From contig NZ_JAFMPY010000006.1 of assembly GCF_017353515.1 (NCBI RefSeq), positions 178,398-242,397 of the forward strand: a stretch of DNA of 64,000 nt, read 5' to 3'. Origin of the DNA: Jiella sonneratiae. Lineage in GTDB: Bacteria; Pseudomonadota; Alphaproteobacteria; Rhizobiales; Rhizobiaceae. Below are positions 27,528-36,460 of the stretch, piece by piece; position 1 is the first letter of the stretch, and every line of letters starts with the position of its first letter. Below the pieces are notes generated by a model. It was not told the origin of the DNA. It was given only the letters and a program-made list of their open reading frames with translations, and did not search any database. The translations under genes were made by a program, and so were the position numbers.

Positions 27528-29449
27528 CGCGTCGTCTTTCTGCCGGAATTCGTTGCGGCCGCCCGCGCATCGTCCCAGTGGGCGCAGAGCCTGGCGTATT
27601 TCTCCGCCATCATTGCCGTTGCCTCCTGCGGGGCGAGCTCCCCGGCCATGTAGGCCCGCGCCGCCTCGCCGAAGATCGTGCGCCCGACGGCGAAGCCCTT
27701 CACGAGATCGAACCGCGCCGCGGCCGCGAAGCTCTCCTTCAGGGCCTCTTCCGAGGCGTCGAGGCCGAGCATCACGATGCCGCGCACATGCGGATCGTTC
27801 TCGGCGATCGCCGCGCAGGCTTTTTCCCACGCCGCCTCGCTCGCCATCGGCTCGAGCTTCCACCAGTCGGGATAGATGCCGAGGTCGTAGAAGCGGCCGA
27901 TCACTTCCGCCGTGGTGTCGTCGTCGACCGGCCCGGTCTTGGATGGGATCACCTCGAGAAGGAACTCCAGCCGGTTGCGGCGGCAGGCGTCGAACAGCCT
28001 CCCGACGCTCGCTTCCTGCTCGGCCCAGAGATCCTGGTCGTCGTCCGGATGGCAGAAGCACAGGCATTTGACCACGTGCTCGGCCGGCCATTCGGCGAGG
28101 CCGCCGCAATCGGAACCGATCTCCGGCTCGAACAGCAGCGGCCGCGAACCCGGCCATTCGACGGGCCGGCCGATCCACAGGCCGCGGCCCGCGGCGCGGT
28201 AGAGCGCCTCGCGGCCGAGCCTTCCGTCGCACAAGATTCCGTAGCCCGGCCGGCCCGCCTGGACCTTCAGTGCGGCGTCGAGGCAGAGCTCCTTGAAGGC
28301 GCCGATCATTTCCGGCGTCGCGCCGGCGATCTCCTCGAGCTGGATACGGTGGTCGAAGGCGAAGACCCGCATCGTCGAGAAGTCGCCCTTGCGGTTGGTC
28401 GACCAGTGGATCTGTTCGAGCTCCGCGTCCTTCCTCAGCGCCTTCTCCTTCACGCCGCGCTTCAGAAAGAAATCGAGCTCGGCGAGGGAGGGGTAGGACG
28501 GCGTGCAGCCGTGGCGGGAGACGGCAAAGGCGCCGCAGGCATTGGCGTATTCGAGCGAGCGCGGCCACGCCTCGTCGTCGAGCCAGCCCTTGAGGAGGCC
28601 GGACATGAAGCCGTCGCCGGCGCCGAGGACGTTGAACACCTCGATCGGAAAGCCGGGCCCGGTTTCGCCCTCATCGAGGCTCGCCGGAATGGCGCCGGCA
28701 AAGGCGACGGCGCCCGCCGCGCCGCGCTTGAGGACGAGCGTCGCGGCCGAGACGGCGCGCACGGCGCGAAGGGCCGCCAGCGTGTCGGTCGTCCCGCCGG
28801 CGATGTGGAACTCTTCCTCGGTGCCGACGACGAGATCGAACAGCGACAGCGTCGACTGCAGCTTTGCCGTCACCTTGTCGGATGCGATGAAGCGCTCCTC
28901 GCCGGCGCCGTGGCCGGCAAGGCCCCAGAGATTGGGGCGGTAGTCGATGTCGAGGGCGGTTCGCGCGCCATGCTTCCTGGCGAGGCGGATCGCCTTCAGC
29001 ACCGCCGCCTCGGTGCGCGGATGGCTGAGATGGGTGCCGGTAGCGACGACGGCGCGCGCCCGCGCCACGAACCCCTCGTCGATGTCGGCTTCCGACAGCG
29101 CCATGTCGGCGCAGTTCTCGCGGTAGAAGATCAGCGGAAACTGCCTGTCGTCCCTGATGCCGAGGATGACGAGGGCGGTCAACCGCTCGGGATCGGTGAC
29201 GACGCCCGTCGTGTCGACCCCCTCGCGCTTCAGTTCCTCGATCAGGAAGCGGCCCATATGCTCGTCGCCGACCCGGGTGATCAGCGCCGATTTCAGGCCG
29301 AGCCGGGCTGTGCCCGTCGCCATGTTGGTGGGGGAGCCGCCGACATATTTGTCGAAGCTGCGCATGTCCTCCAGCCGTCCGCCGATCTGGCCGCCGTAAA
29401 GATCGACGGAGGAGCGGCCGATGGTGATGAGGTCGAGATCCTTCGCCAT
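27524..29449 (-). CDS. iolC: IolC: 5-dehydro-2-deoxygluconokinase fused to DUF2090 domain
   Basis: The protein has 641 residues in two parts. The first 320 form a PfkB-type sugar kinase that phosphorylates 2-deoxy-5-keto-gluconate: FDKYVGGSPTNMATGTARLG near the start and NVLGAGDGFMSGLLKGW with the catalytic Asp. From about 330 to the end is the DUF2090 domain (KGDFSTMRVFAFDHRIQLEE; FLLEVIPSKTGPVDDDT). Fused forms are commonly annotated as kinase plus 2-deoxy-5-keto-gluconate-6-phosphate aldolase, so no separate iolJ would be needed. It overlaps iolD, and its start codon meets the end of the ABC ATPase gene. Confidence 0.94.
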   Translation of the reverse strand: MAKDLDLITIGRSSVDLYGGQIGGRLEDMRSFDKYVGGSPTNMATGTARLGLKSALITRVGDEHMGRFLIEELKREGVDTTGVVTDPERLTALVILGIRDDRQFPLIFYRENCADMALSEADIDEGFVARARAVVATGTHLSHPRTEAAVLKAIRLARKHGARTALDIDYRPNLWGLAGHGAGEERFIASDKVTAKLQSTLSLFDLVVGTEEEFHIAGGTTDTLAALRAVRAVSAATLVLKRGAAGAVAFAGAIPASLDEGETGPGFPIEVFNVLGAGDGFMSGLLKGWLDDEAWPRSLEYANACGAFAVSRHGCTPSYPSLAELDFFLKRGVKEKALRKDAELEQIHWSTNRKGDFSTMRVFAFDHRIQLEEIAGATPEMIGAFKELCLDAALKVQAGRPGYGILCDGRLGREALYRAAGRGLWIGRPVEWPGSRPLLFEPEIGSDCGGLAEWPAEHVVKCLCFCHPDDDQDLWAEQEASVGRLFDACRRNRLEFLLEVIPSKTGPVDDDTTAEVIGRFYDLGIYPDWWKLEPMASEAAWEKACAAIAENDPHVRGIVMLGLDASEEALKESFAAAARFDLVKGFAVGRTIFGEAARAYMAGELAPQEATAMMAEKYARLCAHWDDARAAATNSGRKTTR

Positions 29450-30270
29450 CACACGGTGCCCCCGAGCGAGCCCTCGAGCGAGGCCATCTCCTGGCCGCCG
29501 GCCATCAAGTCCTGCAGTTCGTTGCCGGTGATCGCGCCGCGCCGCGCCGTGCCGAGCGTCTTGCCGCGGTTGAGCACGGTGAAGCGGTCGCCGACGGCCA
29601 TCGCGTGGCGGACGTTGTGGGTGATGAAGACGACGCCCACCCCCTGCTTGCGCACCCGGTCGATCGTCGCCAGCACGTTGGAGGTCTGGCGCACGCCGAG
29701 GGCGGAGGTCGGCTCGTCGAGGATCAGCACCTTGGCGCCGAAATAGACCGCGCGGGCGATGGCGACGGTCTGGCGCTCGCCGCCCGACAGCGTGCCGACG
29801 GCCTGGTCCGGGCCGCGCAGATTGATGCCCATGCGGCGCATCTCGTCCATCGTCACGGCATTCGCCCGCTCGATGTCCATGCGCTTGAACAGCCATTTGC
29901 CGCGGGTCGGCTCGCGGCCCATGAAGAAGTTGCGCGTCACCGACATCAGCGGGATCATCGCCAGATCCTGGTAGACGGTCGCGATGCCGGCCTCCATCGC
30001 GTCGCGCGGGCTGGAGAAGGAGAGCGGCCTGCCCTCGAGCAGGATCTCGCCCTTCGTCGGCTTGTGCACGCCGGACATGGTCTTGATGAAGGTCGACTTG
30101 CCGGCGCCGTTGTCGCCGAGCAGGCAGTGGCACTCGCCCGGGCGGATGTCGAAGCTGACGCCGGCGAGGGCGATGATGTTGCCGAAGTGCTTCTCGATGT
30201 CGCGCATTGCGACGATCGGCGCGGCGTCGGTGCCCGGATCGCCGTGGTGGAAGGTGGTGTCGCCGCTCAT
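29449..30270 (-). CDS. iatA: Inositol ABC transporter ATP-binding protein
   Basis: This is the ATPase of a CUT2-type sugar importer. At 273 residues it has one ABC domain, unlike RbsA-type double ATPases. Walker A is GDNGAGKST (about 53-61), the signature is LSGGERQ, and Walker B is VLILDEPTSAL. Genes for the permease and binding protein follow the same order upstream on this strand, and catabolic iolC lies directly downstream. Inositol as substrate is inferred from the operon. The symbol follows the Caulobacter/Sinorhizobium inositol transporter. Confidence 0.9.
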   Translation of the reverse strand: MSGDTTFHHGDPGTDAAPIVAMRDIEKHFGNIIALAGVSFDIRPGECHCLLGDNGAGKSTFIKTMSGVHKPTKGEILLEGRPLSFSSPRDAMEAGIATVYQDLAMIPLMSVTRNFFMGREPTRGKWLFKRMDIERANAVTMDEMRRMGINLRGPDQAVGTLSGGERQTVAIARAVYFGAKVLILDEPTSALGVRQTSNVLATIDRVRKQGVGVVFITHNVRHAMAVGDRFTVLNRGKTLGTARRGAITGNELQDLMAGGQEMASLEGSLGGTV

Positions 30271-30271
30271 C

Positions 30272-31378
30272 TCAGCGCTCCCCGGTGACGCGCTTGCGGA
30301 TGAAGTTGTTGAAGAGGACCGCGGCGAGAAGCATCGCGCCGAGGAACACCTGGAACCAGTCCTGGTCGATGTCGGTGTAGGTGAGGCCGAGGGTGACCAT
30401 GCCGAAGATGATCGCGCCGAAGAAGGCGCCGATCGCCGAGCCGTAGCCGCCGGTGAGCAGGCAGCCGCCGATGACCGCGGCGATGATCGCCTCGAATTCC
30501 TTCATGAATCCGCGCCTTGCGTCGGTCGAGCCGGCGTCGATCACCGTGATGACGGCGACGAGGGTGGCGCAGCAGGCGGTGAGCACGAAGAGCGAGATCT
30601 TCACCCGCCGGACCGGCACGCCGGAATTCGACGCGGCGTTCTCGTCGCCGCCGGAGGCGAAGATCCAGTTGCCCTGGGGCGTGCGCAAGAGGACGTAGGT
30701 GGCGACAAGCGCGAAGGCGACGAACCACAGGATCTCGACGGGAATTCCCGGCACCTTCGGCAGGCCGCTCGGGAACCGGTCGATCACGCCCTGTTCGGCC
30801 AGCCACGAGAACAGGCCGGTGAAGGCGTCGCCGGAAAAAAGCGGCGCCAGCCAGTCGTCGCCGATGGCGTCGCGCACGCCGCGCAGCTGCGTCGAGCCGC
30901 CGGTGGCGACCTTCAGGCCGACCAGCGAGGCGCCGCGCAGGATGAACAGGAAGGCCAGCGTCACGATGAAGGAGGGCAGGCCGGTTCTCAGGACGATCGA
31001 GCCGTTGAGGACGCCGATCGCCGCCGCAATGGCGAAGGTCGCGGGGATCGCGACGACGAGCGGCATGCCGAAGGTGACGACGAAGGCGCCGAAGACGAGG
31101 CCGGAAAACGCCACCATCGAGCCGATCGACAGGTCGAACTCGCCGCCGATCATCAAGAGCGCCGCGCCGATGGCGAGGATGCCGAGCTGCGCCGCCGGGG
31201 TCATGAAGTTCATGATGCCCGAAAGCGTGAACATCGTGCCGGAGGCGGTGACCAGGAAGAACAAGGTGATCGCGACGAAGCCGGCGACGGCGCCGAGTTC
31301 CGGGCGCTTCATCAGCTTCGTCGCGAAGCCTTCGCGCTTCAGCCGTTCGTCCTCGATGATGGGGGAGACGTCCGCCAT
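30272..31378 (-). CDS. iatP: Inositol ABC transporter permease
   Basis: The protein has 368 residues with about eight to ten membrane segments. It shows the branched-chain/ribose permease pattern (QLGILAIGAALLMIGGEFDL, SIGSMVAFSGLVFGAFV). It ends with AAVLFNNFIRKRVTGER. It is the membrane channel of the CUT2 importer formed with the ATPase immediately downstream and the binding protein upstream. A GC-rich hairpin separates it from the binding-protein gene and may lower its expression relative to that gene. Confidence 0.9.
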   Translation of the reverse strand: MADVSPIIEDERLKREGFATKLMKRPELGAVAGFVAITLFFLVTASGTMFTLSGIMNFMTPAAQLGILAIGAALLMIGGEFDLSIGSMVAFSGLVFGAFVVTFGMPLVVAIPATFAIAAAIGVLNGSIVLRTGLPSFIVTLAFLFILRGASLVGLKVATGGSTQLRGVRDAIGDDWLAPLFSGDAFTGLFSWLAEQGVIDRFPSGLPKVPGIPVEILWFVAFALVATYVLLRTPQGNWIFASGGDENAASNSGVPVRRVKISLFVLTACCATLVAVITVIDAGSTDARRGFMKEFEAIIAAVIGGCLLTGGYGSAIGAFFGAIIFGMVTLGLTYTDIDQDWFQVFLGAMLLAAVLFNNFIRKRVTGER

Positions 31379-31413
31379 GGCATGTCCCTCGAAGCCGGTT
31401 CTGGGCGCGATGC

Positions 31414-31443
31414 GGCCGCGGCGCGGCTCAATCCGCCGCGGCC
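31414..31443 (-). terminator. GC-rich hairpin between ibpA and iatP
   Basis: A perfect 10-base-pair stem (31414-31423 with 31434-31443) with a 10-base loop lies just after the binding-protein gene in the direction of transcription. There is no T run. Such hairpins often attenuate transcription or protect the 3' end of a binding-protein message. Confidence 0.5.
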
Positions 31444-31485
31444 TTCGCTCGGTGCCTTGCGAAGAGTGCGTGACGGCCGGGGCCG

Positions 31486-32412
31486 TCAGCGAATGCCCTT
31501 CGCCGACAGGTCGATGACCTGGCTCGCCTTTTCCTTGGTGATGAGGTTCGGGCCGGAAGGCACGTTGCCGCCGGGCACGAGGCCGTATTTCGCGTCGAGG
31601 GCGAGGAACACCACCGGCAGGTAGCCCTGCAGGAACTGCTGCTGGTCGATGGCGAAGGCGGCCTTGCCGTCGGCGACGTCCTTGAGGAAGCCGGCGGAGA
31701 GATCGAAGCTGCCGACATTGACCTTGCCGCCGCGGCCGACCGCCTCGACTGCCGCGACCGCCGGCTCGCCCACCGTCGCCGCGCCGAGGCCGAGAATGGT
31801 GTCGACGTCCTGGTTGGATTCCAGCGCCGCCTGCACCTTCGACTTCACCTCGGTCGGATCGTTCGACGTCGGCAGCACCTCGACCTTGCCGCCGAAGCCT
31901 TCCTCGAAGCCCGCGCAGCGCTGGTCGAGCGAGACGTTGCCGACCTCCTGGTTGACGCAGAGGGCGTTCTTGCCGCCCATTTCCTTGAGCTTCTCGCCGG
32001 CCTTCTTGCCGGCGGTGAACTCGTCCTGGCCGACATGCAGGACGGCGCCGAGTTTGGCGGAGACGTCCGAGCCGGAATTCATCGAGATCACCGGAATGCC
32101 GGCCTGGACGGCGCGCTCGATCGAGGGGCCGAGGGCGTCGGCGTCGGGGATCGACACGACGAGGCCGTCGGGCTGCTGGTTGACGGCCGCGTCGATGAGC
32201 TGGCCCATCTTGACCATGTCGAAGGTCTCGGGGGCGCGATAGTCGACCTTGGCGCCGGTGTCCTTGGCGGCCTGTTCGACGCCGTTCTTGACGACGGACC
32301 AGAACGGATCGTTGGCCTGGCCATGGCTGACGACGATGATCTGCTGGGCCGCGGCCGGCCCGGCGATCGTCAGCGCGACGGCGGCGACGGCGAGTTTCCT
32401 GGAGATGCTCAA
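31486..32412 (-). CDS. ibpA: Inositol ABC transporter periplasmic binding protein
   Basis: The protein has 308 residues: a signal peptide (about 1-22, LAVAAVALTIAGPAAAQ) followed by a ribose/galactose-type periplasmic binding fold. Typical segments are VVSHGQANDPFWSVVKNGVE, PDGLVVSIPDADALGPSIER and NVGSFDLSAGFLKDVADGKA, then FAIDQQQFLQGYLPV. As the first gene of the minus-strand uptake and catabolism group it is downstream of a GGAA-N6-TTCC operator at 32513-32526. Substrate identity (myo-inositol) is inferred from the operon. Confidence 0.92.
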   Translation of the reverse strand: MSISRKLAVAAVALTIAGPAAAQQIIVVSHGQANDPFWSVVKNGVEQAAKDTGAKVDYRAPETFDMVKMGQLIDAAVNQQPDGLVVSIPDADALGPSIERAVQAGIPVISMNSGSDVSAKLGAVLHVGQDEFTAGKKAGEKLKEMGGKNALCVNQEVGNVSLDQRCAGFEEGFGGKVEVLPTSNDPTEVKSKVQAALESNQDVDTILGLGAATVGEPAVAAVEAVGRGGKVNVGSFDLSAGFLKDVADGKAAFAIDQQQFLQGYLPVVFLALDAKYGLVPGGNVPSGPNLITKEKASQVIDLSAKGIR

Positions 32413-32512
32413 TGGTTCCTCCCTGGGTTGAGCAAATGCTTCACGGCCGCCCGGCGGCCGCGTCCGGCCGTGGCCGAACCCTTCGTCCTCCCTTCGTCCT
32501 CCCGACGAATTT

Positions 32513-32526
32513 GGAAGATTTATTCC
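32513..32526. promoter_or_regulatory. Putative IolR operator upstream of ibpA
   Basis: The sequence GGAAGATTTATTCC fits GGAA-N6-TTCC, the operator reported for the RpiR-type IolR of Sinorhizobium. It lies 101 bases before the ibpA start and just past the end of iolR. It would control the uptake and catabolic genes. Confidence 0.7.
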
Positions 32527-32551
32527 ATTTTTGTCGCTGGCGATGGATTTG

Positions 32552-33388
32552 TCAATCGGTCTTCTCGCGGCTCTGGCCGATGGCGACGGCGAGCGAGGTG
32601 GCGAGCGTCAGGGCGGCGGTCGGCACGCGAAAGGCGCCGACATCCACCTCGCGGGCGACGAGCAGCACGTCGGCGGTGGCGGCGAGCGGCCCGTCGACCG
32701 TGTCGCTGAGGGCGACGACCGGCACCTTGCGCCGCCGGGTCCTTGCCGCGAGTTCGAGCGTCTCCTCGGAGAAGGGGGTGAAGCTCACGGCGAACAGGGC
32801 GTCGCCCTTGCGGATGGCATGGTCGCTCTCGATCTGGCCGGAGGTCCGGTGGATGACGGCCGGAACCTTCATCTTGTCGAGCAGATAGCCCATGTAGCTG
32901 ACGATCGCGAAGGCGCGCCGCAGCCCGACGAGATGCACCGTCCCGGCCGAGGCGAGCAGCCGGGCCGCCGTGGCGAGCCTTGCCGCGTCGAGGTCGTTCA
33001 TCAGCGAGACCAGCGATTTGTGGCCTGCCTCGGCGAAGCTTGCGGCGAGCCGTCCGGGCCCCTCGGCGCCGCTCTGGCGAAGCTGCGACAGGCGCTCGGC
33101 ATAGTCGGGGCGCAGTTCCCGGTATTCGGCGCGAAACAGCGCCTGCATCTGGGAGAAGCCGGAAAAGCCGAGCACCTGGCAGAAGCGCATGAAGGCGGAC
33201 GGCTGGACGCCGGCGCCGGCGGCAAGATCGGCGACGGTCGACACCGCGACGAGATGGATGTTGTGGCGCAGGAACTCGGCCGACTGGCCGAGGCGCTTGG
33301 GCAGCGTCGGGGCGATGGCGTCGATCCGCTCGATCAGTTCCGACACGCTTTCCGGCGCCATCGTCGGCGCGCCGTCTTCTGCGGGCAT
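32552..33388 (-). CDS. iolR: RpiR-family regulator of inositol catabolism (IolR)
   Basis: The protein has 278 residues with an N-terminal helix-turn-helix domain (about 10-90, VSTVADLAAGAGVQPSAFMR, FCQVLGFSGFSQMQALFR). A C-terminal SIS sugar-phosphate domain (about 125-260, VHLVGLRRAFAIVSYMGYLL, FTPFSEETLELAARTRR) follows. This is the IolR type used in Sinorhizobium as an inositol repressor. It lies between the two operons it would control, with a matching palindrome on each side of the gene. Sinorhizobium IolR is released by a phosphorylated pathway intermediate; the same here is inference. Confidence 0.88.
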   Translation of the reverse strand: MPAEDGAPTMAPESVSELIERIDAIAPTLPKRLGQSAEFLRHNIHLVAVSTVADLAAGAGVQPSAFMRFCQVLGFSGFSQMQALFRAEYRELRPDYAERLSQLRQSGAEGPGRLAASFAEAGHKSLVSLMNDLDAARLATAARLLASAGTVHLVGLRRAFAIVSYMGYLLDKMKVPAVIHRTSGQIESDHAIRKGDALFAVSFTPFSEETLELAARTRRRKVPVVALSDTVDGPLAATADVLLVAREVDVGAFRVPTAALTLATSLAVAIGQSREKTD

Positions 33389-33436
33389 GCAACTCTCCTG
33401 TCTTGACAGCGGGCACTATACAGGCGCATCCCACTG

Positions 33437-33454
33437 TTGGAATATATATTCCAA
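33437..33454. promoter_or_regulatory. Putative IolR operator in the divergent iolR / dehydrogenase promoter
   Basis: A perfect 18-base palindrome, TTGGAATATATATTCCAA, contains GGAA-N6-TTCC. It sits in the 89-base gap between iolR and the plus-strand dehydrogenase gene, 24 bases before that start codon, so it could control both directions. Confidence 0.8.
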
Positions 33455-33477
33455 TCAATCGGAGGGGAGGAAGGGGA

Positions 33478-34593
33478 ATGTCGATCGGTCTCGGCCTCAT
33501 CGGCACCGGCTTCATGGGCAAGGCCCATGCGCTGGCCTACCGCGCGGCCGGCGCGGTGTTCGGCGACCTTCCCGAACTCCGGCTCGCCCTCCTGTGCGAC
33601 ACGCCGGGCGAAAAGGCCGGCGCCATGGCCCGGCAGTTCGGCTTCGCGGCGGCCACCGACGACTGGCGGACGCTGGTCGAGAGCCCTGAGGTCGACATCG
33701 TCTCGATCACCACGCCGAACGGCCTGCACAAGGAGATGGCGCTGGCGGCGATGGCGGCGGGCAAGCACGTCCACTGCGAAAAGCCGATGGCGCTCACCCT
33801 CGATGACGCCCGCGAGATGGAGGCGGCGGCCCGGGCGGCGGGCGTGCGCACCATCGTCGGCTACAACTACATCCACAACCCGGCCTTCGCCCATGCCAGA
33901 CGGATGATCGACGAGGGCGTCATCGGCCGGCCGGTGCATTTCCGCGGCGTCGTCGACGAGGACTACCAGGCCGATCCCGACCTCGCCTGGACCTGGCGGG
34001 CGACACGCGCGGCGGCCGGCCTCGGCACCCTCGGCGATCTCGGCTGCCACCTCGTCTCGATGGCCGTCGGCCTGATGGGACCGCTCGAAAGTCTCCTCGC
34101 CGATACCCAGACCATCCATGCGACCCGGCCGCTCGCGGACGGCTCCGGCCGTGCCGCGGTCGAGAACGAGGACACCGCCTCGGCCATCGTGCGGTTCCGC
34201 AGCGGTGCGCAGGGCACGCTGCTCACCTCCCGCTCGGCCTGGGGGCGCAAGAACAGGCTGGACTTCGAGGTGCACGGGACGAAGGGCATGATCGCCTTCT
34301 CCCAGGAACGGATGAACGAACTGCAGCTCTTCGTCGCCGACGAGCCCCGCGCGCGCCAGGGCTTTCGCACCATCCTCACCGGCCCCGAGCATCCGCCATA
34401 CGGCGCCTTCTGTCCGGCGCCCGGCCACCAGCTCGGCTTCGGCGATCTGAAGACCATCGAGGCGGGCCACTTCCTGCGCGCCATCGCCGCGGGCGAGCCG
34501 GCGTATCCCGATTTTACCGCCGCGCTCGGCTTCGAGGCGGCGATCCACGCCATCGACGTCGCGGCCCGCGAGGGGCGGCGGGTCGAACTCTGA
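33478..34593 (+). CDS. Gfo/Idh/MocA-family oxidoreductase, probable inositol-isomer or sugar dehydrogenase
   Basis: The protein has 371 residues. The NAD(P)-binding N terminus is clear (LGLIGTGFMGKAHALAYRAA), with the conserved Lys in HVHCEKPMALT. The C-terminal domain carries GTLGDLGCHLVSMAVGLMG, which holds the usual Asp and His positions. The start has a strong ribosome site (GGAGGGGAGGAAGGGG). It leads the plus-strand group with iolG and a TIM-barrel protein, under a GGAA-N6-TTCC operator. It is longer than iolG and differs from it, so a role with scyllo- or another inositol isomer is plausible but unproven. Confidence 0.85.
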   Translation: MSIGLGLIGTGFMGKAHALAYRAAGAVFGDLPELRLALLCDTPGEKAGAMARQFGFAAATDDWRTLVESPEVDIVSITTPNGLHKEMALAAMAAGKHVHCEKPMALTLDDAREMEAAARAAGVRTIVGYNYIHNPAFAHARRMIDEGVIGRPVHFRGVVDEDYQADPDLAWTWRATRAAAGLGTLGDLGCHLVSMAVGLMGPLESLLADTQTIHATRPLADGSGRAAVENEDTASAIVRFRSGAQGTLLTSRSAWGRKNRLDFEVHGTKGMIAFSQERMNELQLFVADEPRARQGFRTILTGPEHPPYGAFCPAPGHQLGFGDLKTIEAGHFLRAIAAGEPAYPDFTAALGFEAAIHAIDVAAREGRRVEL

Positions 34594-34633
34594 CACGCGA
34601 AAAGGTCCGGCATCCGGACCGGGAGGACGTACA

Positions 34634-35635
34634 ATGAAAGTCGCGCTCTTCGGCGCCGGCCGTATCGGCAAGGTCCATGCCGCCTCGATCGGGGCCGATC
34701 CACGCTCGCAGCTCGTCGCCGTCGCCGACGTGGTGCCCGAGGCGGCCGAGAGCCTGGCGAAGGCACACGGCATCGCCGCGATGGCGCCGGCGGAGATCTT
34801 CGCCGACGCCTCGATCGACGCCGTGCTCATCGCCTCCTCGACCAACACCCATGCCGACCTCATCGAACAGGGCGTCGCGGCGAACAAGGCGATCTTCTGC
34901 GAAAAGCCGATCGACCTCTCGCTCGACCGCGCCCTCAGGGTGCGCGAGATCGCGGCCGGTTCGACGAAGCCGGTGATGCTCGGCTTCAACCGCCGCTTCG
35001 ATCCGAACTTCGCCGGCATCAAGATGGCGTTCGACGCCGGCGAGATCGGCAAGGGCGAGATGCTGGCGGTCACCTCCTACGATCCCGCCCCGCCGCCGGT
35101 CGCCTATGTGAAGGTCTCGGGCGGGCTCTATCGCGACATGATGATCCACGATTTCGACATGTGCGCCTTTCTCTTCGGCATGCCGGAAAGCGTCATGGCG
35201 CACGGCTCCTGCCTCGTCGATCCGGCGATCGGCGCGGCCGGCGACGTCGACACGGCAGTGGTCGTCCTCATTTATGCCGACGGCCGGCTCGCCACCATCC
35301 GCAACTCCCGCAGAGCCGCCTTCGGCTACGACCAGCGGGTGGAGCTGCTGGGTTCGGAGGGGATGCTGGAGGCGCGCAACGAGATCGAGAACACGGTGGT
35401 GAAATCGACCGCGGCAGGCGTTTCCTCGGCCAAGCCGATGTTCTTCTTCCTGGAACGTTACATGCGGGCCTATCAGATCGAATGGGCGGCCTTCGTCGAT
35501 GCCGTGACCGGCGGCAAGCCGGTGCCGGCCACCGTCGAGGACGGGGTGAACGCGCTGGCCCTCGCGGAGGCGGCGAACCGCTCCCTGAAGGAAGGCCGGC
35601 CGGTCGCCGTGGCCGAGGTGATGGCGGGCGGCTGA
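34634..35635 (+). CDS. iolG: myo-inositol 2-dehydrogenase IolG
   Basis: IolG oxidises myo-inositol to scyllo-inosose, the first catabolic step, using NAD. The protein has 333 residues. The Rossmann motif is at the start (VALFGAGRIGKVHAASIGAD). The catalytic Lys is in IFCEKPIDLSLD, and the Asp/His pair lies in RDMMIHDFDMCAFL (about 165-178). GFNRRFDPNFAGIKMAFDAG is a strong family match. A 7-base-pair palindrome (34604-34610 with 34614-34620) and a GGGAGGA ribosome site lie directly upstream. It is 40 bases after the preceding dehydrogenase and 2 bases before the isomerase gene. Confidence 0.94.
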   Translation: MKVALFGAGRIGKVHAASIGADPRSQLVAVADVVPEAAESLAKAHGIAAMAPAEIFADASIDAVLIASSTNTHADLIEQGVAANKAIFCEKPIDLSLDRALRVREIAAGSTKPVMLGFNRRFDPNFAGIKMAFDAGEIGKGEMLAVTSYDPAPPPVAYVKVSGGLYRDMMIHDFDMCAFLFGMPESVMAHGSCLVDPAIGAAGDVDTAVVVLIYADGRLATIRNSRRAAFGYDQRVELLGSEGMLEARNEIENTVVKSTAAGVSSAKPMFFFLERYMRAYQIEWAAFVDAVTGGKPVPATVEDGVNALALAEAANRSLKEGRPVAVAEVMAGG

Positions 35636-35637
35636 CC

Positions 35638-36417
35638 ATGGCGTTCACCCTTGCCGCCTGCGCCGAGATGCTGTGGCGCGACAGGCCGATGGAGTGGCGG
35701 GTGAAGCGCCTGACCGAGCTCGGCTTTCACGTCGGGCTGTGGAACTGGCCGGATCACGACCTCGCCATGCTCGAACGCTCGGGCGCGACCTTCTCGATCA
35801 TGAACGGCTATCTCTCCGGCCGGCTCGCCGACGAGGAGGGTGCGGCGGAACTTTTGCGGACCGCGCGCCAGACCGCCGATGTCGGGCTTCGCCTGAACGT
35901 CGCCCGGCTGAACCTCCACGGCACCGGGCTCGGGGAGGGCGGCCTGCCGGTCACGCCCTGCGGGGCCGTCACCGGCGCGATGTGGCTGAAGGCCCGCGAC
36001 ACGCTGGAAAGGATCGCCGACCTCGCCGAGGAGAAGGGCGTGACCTTCACGCTGGAGAACCTCAACCTGCCGGTCGACCATCCGGGCGTCCCCTTCGCCC
36101 GGGCAGAAGACACGCTGGCGCTGGTCTTAGCGGTGAACCGGCCGGGGCTGCGGCTGAACCTCGACCTCTATCACGCGCAGATCGGCGAGGGGAACCTGAT
36201 CGATCTGTGCCGGAGGGCGCTGCCGTGGATCGGCGAGATCCAGGTGGCGGACGTGCCCGGCCGGATGGAGCCGGGCACCGGCGAGATCGCCTATCAGAAC
36301 ATCGCCCGCGCCCTCGCGGCGATGGGATACGACGGCCCGGTCGGCCTGGAAGCCTTTGCCAGCGGCGATCCGGAACGCGCGCTCGACGCCTTCCGGGACG
36401 CCTTCACCCTGGCCTGA
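35638..36417 (+). CDS. TIM-barrel sugar isomerase, hydroxypyruvate-isomerase-like
   Basis: The protein has 259 residues of the xylose-isomerase-like TIM-barrel superfamily. Its closest style is the hydroxypyruvate isomerase (Hyi) group: LAACAEMLWRDRPMEWRVKR at the start, FTLENLNLPVDHPGVPF with a metal-ligand Glu, and LNLDLYHAQIGEGNLIDLCR with a likely Asp/His pair. A final Glu is in PVGLEAFASG. In iol loci such proteins may interconvert ketoinositols, as IolI does. It follows iolG by 2 bases. The substrate cannot be read from sequence. Confidence 0.82.
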   Translation: MAFTLAACAEMLWRDRPMEWRVKRLTELGFHVGLWNWPDHDLAMLERSGATFSIMNGYLSGRLADEEGAAELLRTARQTADVGLRLNVARLNLHGTGLGEGGLPVTPCGAVTGAMWLKARDTLERIADLAEEKGVTFTLENLNLPVDHPGVPFARAEDTLALVLAVNRPGLRLNLDLYHAQIGEGNLIDLCRRALPWIGEIQVADVPGRMEPGTGEIAYQNIARALAAMGYDGPVGLEAFASGDPERALDAFRDAFTLA

Positions 36418-36439
36418 GCGGGCCTCGACTCCAGCCCGA

Positions 36440-36460
36440 AGCCGCCGGAAAGCGGCGGCT
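36440..36460 (+). terminator. Hairpin at the end of the iolG operon
   Basis: A perfect 8-base-pair stem (36440-36447 with 36453-36460) with a GAAAG loop lies 23 bases after the last gene. There is no T run, so termination would be weak or Rho-assisted. Confidence 0.45.
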
